From Megamerina dolium (lineage: Eukaryota > Arthropoda > Insecta > Diptera > Megamerinidae), in assembly GCA_963854835.1 (NCBI GenBank), contig OY978526.1, positions 86,108,846-86,172,845 of the forward strand: DNA of 64,000 bases, given 5' to 3'. Below the pieces are notes generated by a model. The model was not told the DNA's origin and searched no databases. It worked only from the letters and a program-made list of their open reading frames with translations. A program made the translations under genes and the position numbers. This document shows, piece after piece, positions 1-11,704 of the stretch (position 1 is its first letter; each line of letters opens with the position of its first letter).

Positions 1-2
1 AA

Positions 3-457
3 CCTGACAGACGGCAGTATTGCGGATTAACTAAACGGCTGATTGCCGTTTTATTAGGTCTGCTCACTTACATTACTATCACTATCAATTTTTGTCATCT
101 GTCACTCTCGATATGAGAAAATCTACAAGAAGTACGTGAACTGAAAACTATCAGAAACTTGTAAATTGGCATTCAAAGTTCGTAATTGACAGCTGGATTT
201 ATATGTTCGCCAACGCTTTTCATGTTGAAAACTGTTCACAATTGTTGAAAGTTTTTTGTTGGCGAACACACCTAATATTTTGTAAAATGGATCGAGAAAA
301 ATTCACAATAGAAAATTTTCAGCAGTGTTGACATCGCAAATTCCCCTAATCCTCTTTTATTTTGAGAATTAACTCAAAGAGTTAATTAGCTGCAGTTAAT
401 GCCCGAGTTAATTCGAATTAGCTCGGTAATCTGGAATTAGGCTGCCGTCTGTCTAGG
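3..457. mobile_element. MITE with ~16 bp terminal inverted repeats
   Basis: The left end reads CCTGACAGACGGCAG. The reverse complement of the right end reads CCTAGACAGACGGCAG, so the two ends form an inverted repeat with one base indel. The interior is AT-rich with small palindromes (for example around 37-55) and no coding capacity. The left end lies at the window edge, so a target duplication cannot be checked. The superfamily is not assigned. Confidence 0.6.
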
Positions 458-468
458 CTATAAGTAAC

Positions 469-1020
469 TTGTTTGCAAAGAAAAGTCTCGCTAAAAGTCA
501 TCGTTTGCTTGTGGAATTGTATGGCGACAATTTTCTATCCACTACACAGTGCGTGGAATGGTTTGTGCGTTTCAAAAACGGTGAATTTGATATCAAAGAC
601 AAAGAACGCTCTGGACAGTCGAAAACGTTTGTAGACAAGATCTTGGAGACATTACTCGACCAAGAGCTGGTCGAATAATTACGGAAAAGCTGTACCGACT
701 ACAATCGATGAGGTTGAAGAGAGCAATGATCGAGAACGCCTCGAATATGCGACATTGCTATTCCGATCAAACATTTTCTTGCTAATAGCGGATGGGAAGT
801 TTCACCCCACCCACCTTATAGCCCAGATTTGGCGCCTTCAGATTACCACTTGCTCCAGTGATGCAGAACACCCTTAATGGAATACGCTTCGATTCAGTCA
901 CCGCAATCAAAAATTGGCTCAATTCGTTTTTGGGCGCCAAGCCGGCGAAGTTTTTTTTTGGGATGGAATCCATAACTTGCCAGAAAGATTGGGAAATTTC
1001 ATAGTTTCTGATGGACAATA
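469..1020 (+). pseudogene. Internally deleted mariner transposase relic
   Basis: The first part (469-678) encodes a mariner-type N-terminal helix-turn-helix with the family words QCVEWFVRFKNGEFD and KDKERSG. After about 100 bp the + strand resumes at the C-terminal catalytic end with HPPYSPDLAPSDYHLL, which holds the third catalytic Asp of the DD34D triad, around 800-860. The middle of the catalytic domain is missing and stops follow. It cannot encode a working transposase. The left part abuts the MITE at 3-457; terminal repeats of this copy were not found. Confidence 0.7.
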
Positions 1021-2168
1021 CTTTGAATGACAGAATTTTTAAAAATAAATAATTTTTGAGCAGAAAATTATTGTTAAAGAATATTTTTGTCCTTAAAGCA
1101 ATATGTAAATATTTCTTGAAAGCTCCACCTACTGTACTTCGACTTGAACACCTTGACTTGAATTACTTGAATACATTTTCATATTTGATTTTTACGATAT
1201 TGCTTCCTTCAACACTCCTTCCTCCACACTGCTTAATGCTTAATTATCTTACAAAAATGACGAGTATATTTAGTATATTGTATATTGAAAATCCTCTTAT
1301 GCGCATCTGGCAATTGAAAGTTTATTTTTTAATTAAATTTGAAACACTTGCATAAGCTTTTATTCGAGCTGATAATCTTCCATTACCATTTTTTTGCTAT
1401 TACCATCATTAGCACCATGAAGTGTTTGTCGAATTATGACAAAAAGAGACAAAATAAAATTGACTTGTCATTATGACAGCTTAAAAAAAAAATTGAAGAA
1501 AACAGACAACGTTCAGCACTCTCAATGATATGGCTCTATTCGTGAATTATTGTGATTCGCTATGAAATAGTATGACAATATTATGTCCATGGGTTGAAGA
1601 GTGATGGAAGTTTTGGTGTACCTAAGAAAAAAAAAATATTGTAATTGTAATAATAATAATAATAATAATAATATACAAATATTTTTACTGATTGTCGTCT
1701 ATAATTCGGATATAATAAGGATATACGCTATGTGTTTTTTGTTATCTCAAATTCTTATGCAATAATAAAGCAGTTTAATGCCTGAATATATGCAGTAATA
1801 TTGTAGGTAAAAGTATGTGTATCGAAAATTTACTTTGGATTATTTAAAACTTTTTCATCCCACACTATAGGATTTTCTTTGCCACTGTTAGCGAAAGAAA
1901 ATACTTAAAAGTAATTTTACGTCTGACTAAACATTAATGTGCCAATATTTTATTGTTTGCTTGCAAAACAAATGGCAAATAAGAAACTTGAAAATATGTC
2001 TTGATTATGGTGGTTGGTTGGCTGGTTGGATGGTTGATTACATACTTGCATGATCTGGTGACGCTGGTATTGTAGGGAAAATTTTATTTTTTATCCAATA
2101 ATTTTAACTATATATGTGTGTGTGAGTATGATTGTAGAAGAATTCAATACAGTATAAAAAAGTCAATT
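1021..2168. other. AT-rich intergenic DNA, no gene seen
   Basis: No coding region or element with recognisable ends was seen. It contains an (AAT)n microsatellite near 1648-1673 and homopolymer A runs. The only ORF (1056-1355) has no recognisable protein words and looks like chance. Confidence 0.5.
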
Positions 2169-2240
2169 GGGCTCAACCGGGATTTGAACCCGGGACCTCT
2201 CGCACCCAAAGCGAGAATCATACCCCTAGACCATTGAGCC
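2169..2240 (-). tRNA. tRNA-Pro (anticodon TGG)
   Basis: On the minus strand the 72-nt sequence folds as a cloverleaf. The acceptor stem is GGCTCAA with TTGAGCC and discriminator C. The anticodon arm is TCTCGC-TTTGGGT-GCGAGA with TGG in the loop. The T arm contains GGTTCAAATCC, a good internal B box. No intron is present. It sits alone between repeats and appears intact, so it is probably a functional nuclear gene transcribed by RNA polymerase III. Confidence 0.95.
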
Positions 2241-2385
2241 GCATACATGTTCGTTGCGATACATACAGTATCATTCTTTATAAGCATATGTTAAGCATAT
2301 AAAGCATCATTTTTTAATTAGATTCTACTACTTGACAATTTCAATACATCAGCAATTGTGAAATGTTAACAAATATGCATACATA

Positions 2386-3635
2386 TGAGGGCGTTCCCAG
2401 AACTACCCGACCTAACAAAGAAAACAACAAATTTTGGAAAGTTTTTCTTTATTTCTCAACATAAACTCCATTCAGCTCTATACACTTTTCCCAGTGATAT
2501 TCTATAGCTTCGATACCCTGTATATAGTATGAAATGTTTAGCTCATTAAAATAGCCATCTACCGCAGACTCCACCTCTTCATTGTTTGCAAATCTTCTAC
2601 CACCAAGCCATTTTCTCAAATTTGGAAATAGAAAATAATCCCAAGGAGCTAAAACTGGCGAATAAGGTGCTTGCTGAAACAATTCGAGGTTTTACTAATT
2701 GATTTTGGCCATCGCAATAGCGGATGTGTAAACTGGTGCATTGTCTTGATGAAACAACACTTTCTTTTTCGCCAAAGGCGGCCTTTTTTCTTTAATTTCA
2801 TCACTTAAACGCTTCAGCAAATTAGCATAATACTCGCCGTTGATTGTTTTTCCTTTTTGAAGATAATCAATAAAAATTATACCACGTGCATCTCAAAAAA
2901 ACAGACGCCATAACCTCGCCTGCAGATGGAACTGTCTTCGCCTTCTTTGGACATGATTCTCCCCTTTCAGTCCACTGTTTTGACTTCTCCTTTGTCTCAG
3001 GTGTGAAGTGGTGGATCCATGTCTCATCCATGGTTACGAATCGACGCAAAAAATCGGCTTTATTACTGTGAAACATTGCCAAACAATCTATAGAAACATC
3101 TTCACGACGTTGTTTTTGTTCTGTGTTTTTTCATATCCAAATTTCCGGTCAATATACGATGTATAGCACTTTTTGAAATGCCTGTAATTTCACCGAGCTC
3201 ACCCACCTTCCGCCGGCGATCATCCAATACCATTTTGTGGATTTTCTTAACCGTTTCTGTCGTGGCCACCTCAATTGGTCGACCACTACGGTGTTCGTCT
3301 TGGCAGCTCGTACGACCTTGTTTAAACTCTGCCACCGAATATTTTATGGTCGTAAACGAAGGAGCGAAGGACTCCCCCAGAGTAGAATCTAGTTCGGCTT
3401 TAATATTCGTTGGACTGAGACTGAAAGTATTGAATTACATAACGGTGACCAATTTTTTCCAAATTCATTGAGGTCGTTAAATTTCGACGGCTCCAAAAAT
3501 AAAATACTAAACAACGTGGCGCCTTGAAACTTAAAACATATGTTTTATAAGGTTGCCACTTTTCACCAAAGTAATTTTTTTCAAACTACTGCCGCCTTCT
3601 ATATGTCAGGTCGGGTAGTTCTGAGACCGCCCTCG
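2386..3635 (-). mobile_element. Degenerate mariner-like transposon with both TIRs
   Basis: The ends form imperfect inverted repeats of about 30 bp (left TGAGGGCGTTCCCAGAACTA, right end reverse-complemented CGAGGGCGGTCTCAGAACTA), flanked by a TA duplication at 2384-2385 and 3636-3637. On the minus strand a broken transposase can be followed. The HTH segment (3335-3102) contains DEHRSGRPIEV and GISKSAIHRIL. The first catalytic motif, TMDETWIHHF (2867-3082), is intact. The C-terminus (2682-2449) contains APWDYFLFPNLRKWLGG and keeps the third Asp. Frameshifts separate these blocks, so it is dead but nearly full length (1.25 kb). Confidence 0.88.
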
Positions 3636-4890
3636 TACATACAGTTGCTCATTTCTTCTGATCTGTAATAAACAAATGAGAAATTCCGCAGACGACAGCA
3701 TTTTTACCACTTGTGAGAAGTGATAAACTTTTATATCCGCTAAAATAATGAATATTCAAATATCAAAAAACAGAGCAAACGAGAATATGGTAATGCTGTC
3801 TTACTCTTTGGTTACCATACACACGCTACGATACCATTTCTTAATCTACATATGATATTGATGCCTCTGACAAATGTGTCTTTTAAATACATTCAATAAA
3901 TTATCATGGTAGTTTCAATTCTCAAAGCATCTTTGTCATACATGATTTCATACATGTTATGTAACGTATACTCGTATACATTTAGTATGTATTATTATTA
4001 TTATTCACATGCTTCAAGTGTCTCTTGCTACAATTGCACCGCCGGTAAAGGAATCAACCTGCTTAATTTGATTTTTCTTTCACTCTATGTAAGGTGGTAT
4101 ATATTATGCATATGAGTATACATACTACGCATAGATAGCAAGTATAAATCAGCATACAATATGCCAATGTTTGTTTACTTGCTTTGTTTCATTTGCAACT
4201 TGGCTGTTAAGCAATTAAACAGCAAAAAAAAAAAAAATAAAAAAATATAAACAAATCGTTGGTAATTCGCGATAGAGGGAATGATGAGTACATGGCGTCA
4301 TTGGTTTATATGTATATCAGATATGGTGTGTGGGTGGTGTGGAATACAATGATACATGACGTGCTATTTATGACGACAGCTTTTGTTTTAATTTTCAAAC
4401 GAAAACATTAGAGAGGTCTTGTTTACATACATAAACAAACCAAAAAGCAAACGAAACTTCGTCTTTACAATTGTTCTGTGGGGATGTACCACCCAGAAGT
4501 AAATATATAGAGGAAGTTGGGTGATAATTTGTGGGCTATGGCTCATATTTGGACTCATGGATGAGTCACCACATCAACCAACCTGTAAAGATCCAAGCTC
4601 TTTGACTGTCTGAGTTTATGTAAATTCCAAAGGACTCTTTTTTTCTAAAAACCCATATTTCTTCGATATTTTAATGAAAAATTAGCACACAATTTCTACC
4701 CTGCACATGAAAAGTTATATAAGGAAAGGCAGCATATGAATTTTGGCATATAATTTTACGGCAGTCGAGCACTTATATTGAAGGGGTATAACAAAGAGCC
4801 CGCGAAATGAAGAGTGACTCATTACGTCTCATATATCTTAACAAAGCTTTTTTTCGCCGACATTTTGCTTTTATTATTTCCGTACTTAAT
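3636..4890. other. Intergenic DNA, no gene seen
   Basis: AT-rich sequence with short tandem TATTAT tracts near 3987-4000 and an A-rich run near 4225-4245. No coding region, RNA gene or element with defined ends was recognised. Confidence 0.4.
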
Positions 4891-5480
4891 TACTTACATA
4901 TGTGGCCATTACAACCGAAAATCGATTTAGGCCGAATCTAGCATGATTCGCCAGCCAGCTCTTTCCTGCGCTAGCTAACGCTAGTTAGTAATTCCAAGGG
5001 CTCTCAAGTTCTCCAGTACTTGATCTTTCCACCCCAGGTAAGGTCTTCCTCTTTTTCGTCGTCCACCAGCGGGTTCTGAATATAACACCTTCTTAGCCCG
5101 AGCGTGTTCTTCCATTCACTCGACATGACCTAGCATGCGCAGCCGCTGAATTTTATTGCGCTTTACCATGTCCACGTCGGCATACAGCTCATACGGCTCA
5201 TGGTTGAACCTTATTCGATACTCGCCACCAACCCAAATAGGTCCAAAGATTTTGCGTAGGACTTTGCTCTCGAAAACTGAGAGCATTCTCTCATCTCAGG
5301 TGGGAATTGTTCAAGCTTCGGGGCCGTATGTAAGAACAGGCATGCTGAGAGAGTTGTAGAGTGTGGTTTTCGTTTCTCGAGAGAGGGCCCGGCTTCTCAA
5401 TTGCTTACTTACCCCAAAGTAGCACCTGTTAACAAGAATGATCCTTCGCAATATTTCCAGGCTGACGACAGACCTGTATG
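4890..5480 (-). mobile_element. 5'-truncated LINE fragment (3' end)
   Basis: The minus-strand reading 5547-5311 contains SLEILRRIILVNRCYFGVSK and KTTLYNSLSMPVLTYGPEA, the C-terminal words of a non-LTR reverse transcriptase ORF (typical form TLYK..I.PVLTYGAE). The 3' end on the minus strand carries the sequence TGTGGCCATTACAACCG, shared with fragments at 21.65 kb and 33.1 kb, so the three are copies of one family. It is truncated at its 5' end and not functional. Confidence 0.75.
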
Positions 5481-6119
5481 TACTACAAAAACGAAATGCA
5501 AGTAAATCAAAGTGACTTGTCGCATCACATTTAACACAATTCATCAATAAATAGTACTAATAAAAAAAAAATAATAATAATAAAAAAAGCCATTAATTCT
5601 TGAGCTTGTAGATGACATGGGCAATCCATATTAAATAATCACATACAACTAAATTATTTCTAAATTTGACAGTTATTGTTGGACAGGTTACCTATACATA
5701 TTTTCCTATGTCTTCACAATTTTCTTCGCGAGTACTACTATATTAAAAATGAATATCCTACAAAGATAAATCCAATGACATTGAATACCAATATTTATAG
5801 TGAAAAATGACTTGTCCCACAATTCCCAAGGTCCTACCGTTACACAACATCCCCTACATAGAAGAGGATTGAATACCCACAAGGAAATTTACAAGCAAAG
5901 GAATGAAAAATAATAAAACTACCACTTTCTGTGTGTTATTGTTGTGCTGCTGTTACTGCAGTCGTACTTTATTACAGAGCAAACAAGCGAACTCAAACTC
6001 GAACGACGACGACTCATCAAATGAATTTTGTGGTATCGGATAAATGTAGCATTGAAATCTTCATATGTAATGGGTTTTTTGTTAGATGTGGAAAAAATTC
6101 AATTTAAATTAGTGTTTTA
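5481..6119. other. Intergenic DNA, no gene seen
   Basis: AT-rich sequence with AAT-type runs at 5560-5590. No supported gene or delimited element. Confidence 0.4.
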
Positions 6120-7321
6120 AATATAATTTCGGGCATGTGGCCGCCATGTAATAGTTCGCTCAATATTCGCTTCGAAAACGTCCAAAGTTTCCGGATTGAT
6201 CACATAAACCAATGATTTTACGTAACCCCAAAGAAAATAATCTAGAGGCGTTAAATCTCGGTGGCCAATTGACTAGTCTATTTCGAGCAATAACCCTCTT
6301 ACAAAATGTGCCCTTCAATAAGTCTATTGTTTGAAACGCTGTATGGCATGTGGCGCCGTCCTGTAGGAAAAACGTGTCCTCAGTCAACATTTCACCACCA
6401 ACGACGGTACTGTTCTCGCCGTCCTCGTTTTTAAAGAATTAAAGACCAACGATTCCACTGGCCCATAAGGCACACCAAACAGTGTGTTTTTATGGACATA
6501 ACGGTGCCTTGTGAATCTCTCATGGATTCACTTCACTCCAAATACGGCAATTTTATTTATTGACATAATTTTGTAGATAAAAATGATCCTCACCATTCAA
6601 TAGAATATTGCGATAAAACAGTGGGTAAACATCAAGTTCGGGGTGAATGATGGTCATTCCGCTTTAATTTCAACACCAGCTGGATCTTGTAAGATCATGG
6701 GCCAAGATCTTTACTTAAATATTTCCATAAAGTATATGCCTATAGCTCCAATTGATGCGTGCGGTGACAAATCGACTCATTTGGGTCCTCCTTGTGATCT
6801 ACGATCTACAGCAGCAATTGTTTGTTCGGTGCGCACTGTACAACAGCTATGCGAAGGCGTATTATCATTTAGAGTATACGTGGTACGAAAACGATCCACG
6901 GTCAGTCGAATTTATGGGTGCCATAGCTCAGTGGTTAGTGCGTTGGACTTCTGATGTGCTTCTTAAAAGAGCTCTGTGACAAAACTAAGTTAAAGTGATA
7001 TCACAAGAGTTTCCGAACCGTTCGGAACCGGCTAATATAAGAAAGAGAGGCTCGGTGGTATCACAATGGGTCTTTCTGGCCTAAGTGTGCCCCTCAGAGA
7101 GAGGACAGCCATATAACCTAACCTAACCTAGTCGAATTAGTCGCTCGGATGGACGATTATGTTGACTGTAAAATGGACGTAGCACAGCGTAACATTCCCG
7201 AACCGAGCCATGAATTTTGAAATAAAATTTGGACAATTTACAAAAGTTGTACCACCCAAATTTTACGACTTTGTGACAGTGTCTTCGAAATCAGAAAATA
7301 GAGTCTCTAAAAAAACACCCT
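6120..7321 (-). mobile_element. Decayed Tc1/mariner-superfamily element interrupted by a SINE
   Basis: Minus-strand reading 6390-6160 has FFLQDGATCHTA and LKGTFCKRVIARNRLVNWPP, the region around the second catalytic Asp in transposases whose usual words are QDGATPHTA and RGDVNWPPRSCDLTPLD. The third Asp region is mutated (PRFNASRLFSLG). The right end near 7305-7321 reads AAAAAAACACCCTC, close in type to the CAGGGTG ends of the copy at 49.9 kb. A SINE with its own target duplication sits inside at 6913-7129. The left terminus was not found. Related relics lie at 11.7 and 49.9 kb. Confidence 0.65.
6913..7129 (+). mobile_element. tRNA-derived SINE with 9-bp target site duplication
   Basis: The insert begins with a tRNA-like head containing ATAGCTCAGTGGTTAGTGCG (A-box region) and GGACTTCTGAT, resembling the anticodon arm of an Arg-type tRNA. 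It continues with the family core, CTCTGTGACAAAA and CCGTTCGGAACCGGCTA, and ends in a short CCTAA repeat tail. It is flanked by perfect copies of AGTCGAATT at 6904-6912 and 7130-7138, which is strong evidence of retrotransposition. The core is shared with the copies at 12.5, 33.4, 47.2 and 63.9 kb, but the 3' tail differs, suggesting a distinct subfamily. Confidence 0.85.
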
Positions 7322-8039
7322 CTAAAATTTATGTATAGTATGTAGGTAGGCAGCATAATCGTATATACATGTTGCTTGCTATCGACAGTTGTTTCCCACA
7401 TAAAGTTATTTGGTTGCTGTCGATTTGTTTCGGAAAACACCAACTGTTGTCGAAATATTGAATAAATGTATGAGAAAAGAAATGAAGCAGTCTTGTATAG
7501 TGCTCATCATTTGCAATTATGCACAACAAGGCCTAAGTACAATTTTATAATTTTGTTTTCGAATTATCTATGCTTTCATTTCTATTATTTCAAAAATTTT
7601 CTATTTCAATCCTTTTTGTATAAACATCTATGTAAGTATGAGTGTGTGAGCATAAGAAAACTTGTAGTTATTTTGGAAAAGCTGTAAAACGATTTTATTT
7701 CATACCACAAACGAAAAATCCATACTCAGCATTTTATGGGGAAAAACTTTTTTGACGACAGCTCTGGAAAAATTTATGGCTTTTTATGTTTTTAATTGTT
7801 TTAAGTGTTTTACGATGTTTTTAATTTGTATAATTTGTTGGTTTTCATATATACAACAATGTAAATGTATATGATTTTATATATGAAGAATTGAAAACAA
7901 AAAGAAAAGAGTTAACTACTACTAGGATTGCCTTTTATATTTAAAAATTTATGATCTAGTACGTTTTTGTCAAATCTGACATTTCCATTGGAAATTTTGA
8001 CATTATTTAGCATTAACGCGCTCAGAACGTTTTGATGTA
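7322..8039. other. AT-rich intergenic DNA, no gene seen
   Basis: No coding words or element ends were recognised; the short ORFs here have no family resemblance. Confidence 0.4.
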
Positions 8040-8690
8040 CAATCGCTATTTGTGTTGTTTACAGTGACTTGAAAAATTTAACTCAAGAACACTTTCGAGC
8101 TATGATTTTTAACGATTTTCGAAGTGAATTATCTCAAAAACAATGCTTCGATCGTCTTCATGCGATATTTGGCGATGAAGCACCACCTGTCGCGACAATT
8201 TAGAGACGGTTTAGCGAATTCAAGCATGGTCGCCGTTCGCTCCAGGACGAATTTTGATAAAGGTCGTCCCAAAATTCGGTCATTGTGCCAGAAACCATCA
8301 ATGCTGTGCATGAACTGATAATGAAAGATCGCCATGTGACATACCGTGAGATAGAGGCATCCTTGGGCATTAGTTCCACCACCGCCGGATATTCGATATT
8401 GCATAATTTAACAATCGCTCAAAAAAACCAAGGCTCGTGTCGATTGGTATAAAGAAATTATGAACAAATTCGATCGCGGTGCTTCGAAAGACGTTTATAA
8501 TATCGTGGCAAGTGACGATACATGCGTACGAGCCCGAAACAAAACAGCAATCGACCGTGTGGTGGGTTTTCCGAGACGAGACAACCTCAACAAAAACCCT
8601 ATTTTGGAGGAGTGGCAAAACTGCTTCTACAATTGGTTTGAGCGCATCCAAAAGTATATAAACCTTCATGGAGAATACTTTTTCATACTT
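8040..8690 (+). pseudogene. Mariner transposase relic (N-terminal and central)
   Basis: The + strand carries broken mariner transposase: FNDFRSELSQKQCFDRLHA then RRFSEFKHGRRSLQDE (N-terminal HTH), GRPKIRSVV-type, VTYREIEASLGIS (second HTH) and a later segment. Frameshifts and in-frame stops occur throughout (for example after VATI near 8200). The third-Asp region is absent. Clear terminal repeats were not found. Confidence 0.7.
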
Positions 8691-8725
8691 TAAAATAATA
8701 ATAATAACATCCAACCCTCGTAATA

Positions 8726-9890
8726 TCAGGTCACTCCATAAGTTCGTGCGTTTTTCTTAGGTGGTAGTAGTGTTCAGTATTTATTAATCCCTGCATCATT
8801 TACAATGTCTTTCCAATGTTTAACCAAATTTGTAATTCCTCAAAAAATTGTTTGTCCTTGGAGCCAAAATACGCGCCGATATACCTTTTTATAGCTTCTT
8901 TTGAGGCGCAGTTCATATTACTTAAATAGGACTGAATTCCGCGGAAAAGGTGATAATCGCAAGTTGCAATATCCGGAGAGTATGGTGGATGCGGCATTAG
9001 CTCCCATCCGAGCTCGTTCAGCTTGTCTAAAATCTGTTTTGCGGTATGCGGTCTTGCGTTGTTGTGGTGAAACAAAACTTTGCGTCTATTGACTAAAGAT
9101 GGTCGATTTTTTTCAAGTGCTTCATTCAGTTTGTATAGTTGATGTTAATAATAATCAGCTGTGATCGTCTGTTTTGGTTGCAGCAGATCAAAATAAACAA
9201 TACCGGCCATATCCCACCAAATAGACAGGAGAATCTTCTTGGGGTGAAAGTCATCTTTGGGGGTTGGTTTTGGTGTTTCATCTTTATCTAATCACTGGCG
9301 TTTGCGAACAAGATTATTGTAAAGGACCCATTTTTCGTTCCCAGTAACAATACGATTCAAAAAACTCTTATTTTCAAGCAGCTGAGAACACACATTCACT
9401 CTCTGCTGAAGATTTGGGACGGACATTTTATGCGGAACCCATTTTTCCAACTTTGAAACATTGCACAATTGAATCAGGTGTCTGTAAACTGTTCCATGTG
9501 ATGAATTTGGCTCAGCTTCCACGAGTTCCAGCAAGGCGTCGAAGTTAAAGACCTCAGGACGACCAGAGCGTGGGGCAGTGGTCACAATCACCACTTCGGA
9601 ATTTGGAAAACCACTTTTGCACAGTCCTTACGCTCACGGTATTCTCCCCATGAGCTGCGTTTATTTCTGCAGCAGCAAAATATGCCTCTTATACTCGTTC
9701 GAAGATTCCATTTTATTTTTTTTTAACAACGCGTTCTTCTATCCGCGATTAAAATCACTTGTTGAATGCACAATACATCAGAGAAAATAAAAATAGTTCC
9801 GATACCTCCCATGAATAATTTTTTGTACGGAAAATGCACCTACTGTGAAACTATTGAAAAAATAACGCACAAATTTATGGACTGACCTGA
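8726..9890 (-). mobile_element. Full-length but inactivated mariner transposon
   Basis: Perfectly placed TIRs open with TCAGGTCACTCCATAAGTTC on the left and TCAGGTCAGTCCATAAATTT on the right (reverse complemented), with TA at 8724-8725 and 9891-9892. The minus-strand transposase is recognisable over its length. SGRPEVFN and GTVYRHLIQL (9594-9292) are followed by WVPHKM and the first catalytic block VTGNEKWVLYNN. After a frameshifted stretch come HHNNARPHTAKQ and PHPPYSPDIATCDYHLF (9075-8800). Family consensus has TGDEKW and HDNARPH, so the first and second catalytic Asp are both replaced by Asn; the third Asp is retained. Length 1165 bp. Confidence 0.9.
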
Positions 9891-9923
9891 TACTTGGACG
9901 AAAAAAAAAAAAAATTATAGAAT

Positions 9924-9996
9924 TGGAGATGCGGGGCATCGATCCCCGTACCTCTCACATGCTAAGCGAGCGCTCTACCATCTGAGCTACATCCCC
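9924..9996 (-). tRNA. tRNA-Ala (anticodon AGC)
   Basis: The 73-nt minus-strand sequence forms a cloverleaf. The acceptor stem is GGGGATG with CATCTCC and discriminator A. The D arm is TAGCTCAGATGGTAGAGC. The anticodon arm is CTCGC-TTAGCAT-GTGAG with AGC. The T arm contains GGGGATCGATGCCCC. No intron. It lies 33 bp beyond the mariner element at 8726-9890 and appears intact. Confidence 0.95.
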
Positions 9997-10796
9997 TTAT
10001 AAATAGCTTCCATTCAATAGTATTTAGTCTGTTTGTATTACTTCTCGTATTGTTTATAAAATCAAATTATGTATTGGTCTTGTTTGTAATCAATTAATAT
10101 GCTAACTCAGTTAGCAAGAAATAAAAATAGCTTTGAGCAATCGTAACAAACTATAATAAACAAGCGTGTGACGGTTTTTCTGCGTAAATACTATGCATGC
10201 GGTCGTATGAACTTATGTGTTATACAAAACAAGTTTGATATAAATAAATACTCTATACAATTATCTAAATATAAAAAAGAAAAAACATAAAACGAGTGAA
10301 AAATACAAAGAAATTAATTTCAAATTGTTGCATCTTATAAAAGGTTTAATATTACAAATATCTCTTCACATTAAAACTACCAGAAAACAGTTGTCTCTCA
10401 AAGTTGAAAATTACCTCAAGCTGTTGCATATCAACCCCTTTTTGTGGAATTATTTGATCATAAGAAGCATGAGCTCGTTTAAATACACATTACAACGTGT
10501 AAGCAACAATTAGTTCTACACATACTCGTACATACCATGGAAGGAACTGTCTGTCTCTCGGGAGAAGGCAAAAAAAGAGTTGAATGTTTTCATATTTATG
10601 GGTATCGTAAAACTCAATGATATGCCAAATTTATGTTGAACATATTCATACGTACCCACACGTACAGACCTTGTATGTACTCGTATTTGCACCTAGCATT
10701 TGTAGTCGGTGGTAAAGTTACCTTCAAGGTGATTAGAATAACTCACTCTACTCACAAGCAACTGAATTGCGAAATATCTAAGAATTGTTCAAATAA

Positions 10797-10832
<36 letters not shown>

Positions 10833-11704
10833 TACCAAGTAACAATGTAATCGAGGTTGTTGTAATTTTAATTTTCATTGTCTTTTAAGTTGACACTTCA
10901 GACAACATTTATATACACGAATATATGATATGAGTATATTTATATATACCTGTGTAGTTCTCATTAAGTTGACAAAATATTTACAAAATAAGTTAAAAAA
11001 AACAAAAAACTTTTAAAGTGGTTCTCTGCTCCAAAAGTGTGGGATCTTCATCTGTTTCCTTGTGCGCCAGCTATATATTTTTAATAACATTTGTAGTCAC
11101 GTATTTGTTGAGACTTTTTTAATTGACTCAAGCTGATGATATTCATTCATATTCTCCTCTCACGCACAATACCTTCACTTGTGCAGCTACCTGAGTTCAT
11201 TAGTAGCAGCATGATGAATTCGAGAGCATAATTTAAAATACATACAATATTCTTAATGGAGGTATGCGCAAAAAATAATATAAAATATCTTTCAAATCTT
11301 AATAATCATCGCTGAGCTCAATATGAGATGATTATTGTCACATTCATGCAATGTTAGTGTGTTTCCGATGAAAAATGTGACTAAAAAATTTGTTTGACTT
11401 TAGGTATCTCCCATGCATATTAATATAAAAATATTGCCTAAATATTTTGCACAATGTGAATGCGACTTGGTCAACTACATGTTGATATGAATCTATTATA
11501 TGTAAGTTAGTACTGTAATGAATTGAGTTGTGGTGAGATGAGCTAATGAGTCGATGGGCATCATTAGTTAGCATTTATTTTTTTTTATTGAGAAGTTCGA
11601 AAGTATAATCGAAATTGCTATTAAAATTTTAATTATCGAGAGATATGGATACTTAGAAAAATAATACTGGCGCGCGCGTCAGCAACGATACGCGTCACAC
11701 AATA
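9997..11704. other. Intergenic DNA with CA microsatellite
   Basis: No gene recognised. A (CA)n microsatellite occupies about 10798-10831. The remaining sequence is AT-rich, and the short ORFs (10325-10513, 10633-10842, 11344-11574) show no family words. Confidence 0.45.

Noticed and set aside
7111..7129. CCTAA repeats as an interstitial telomere
   Set aside because: Only about three units, placed exactly at the end of a SINE inside its target duplication; best explained as the SINE tail.
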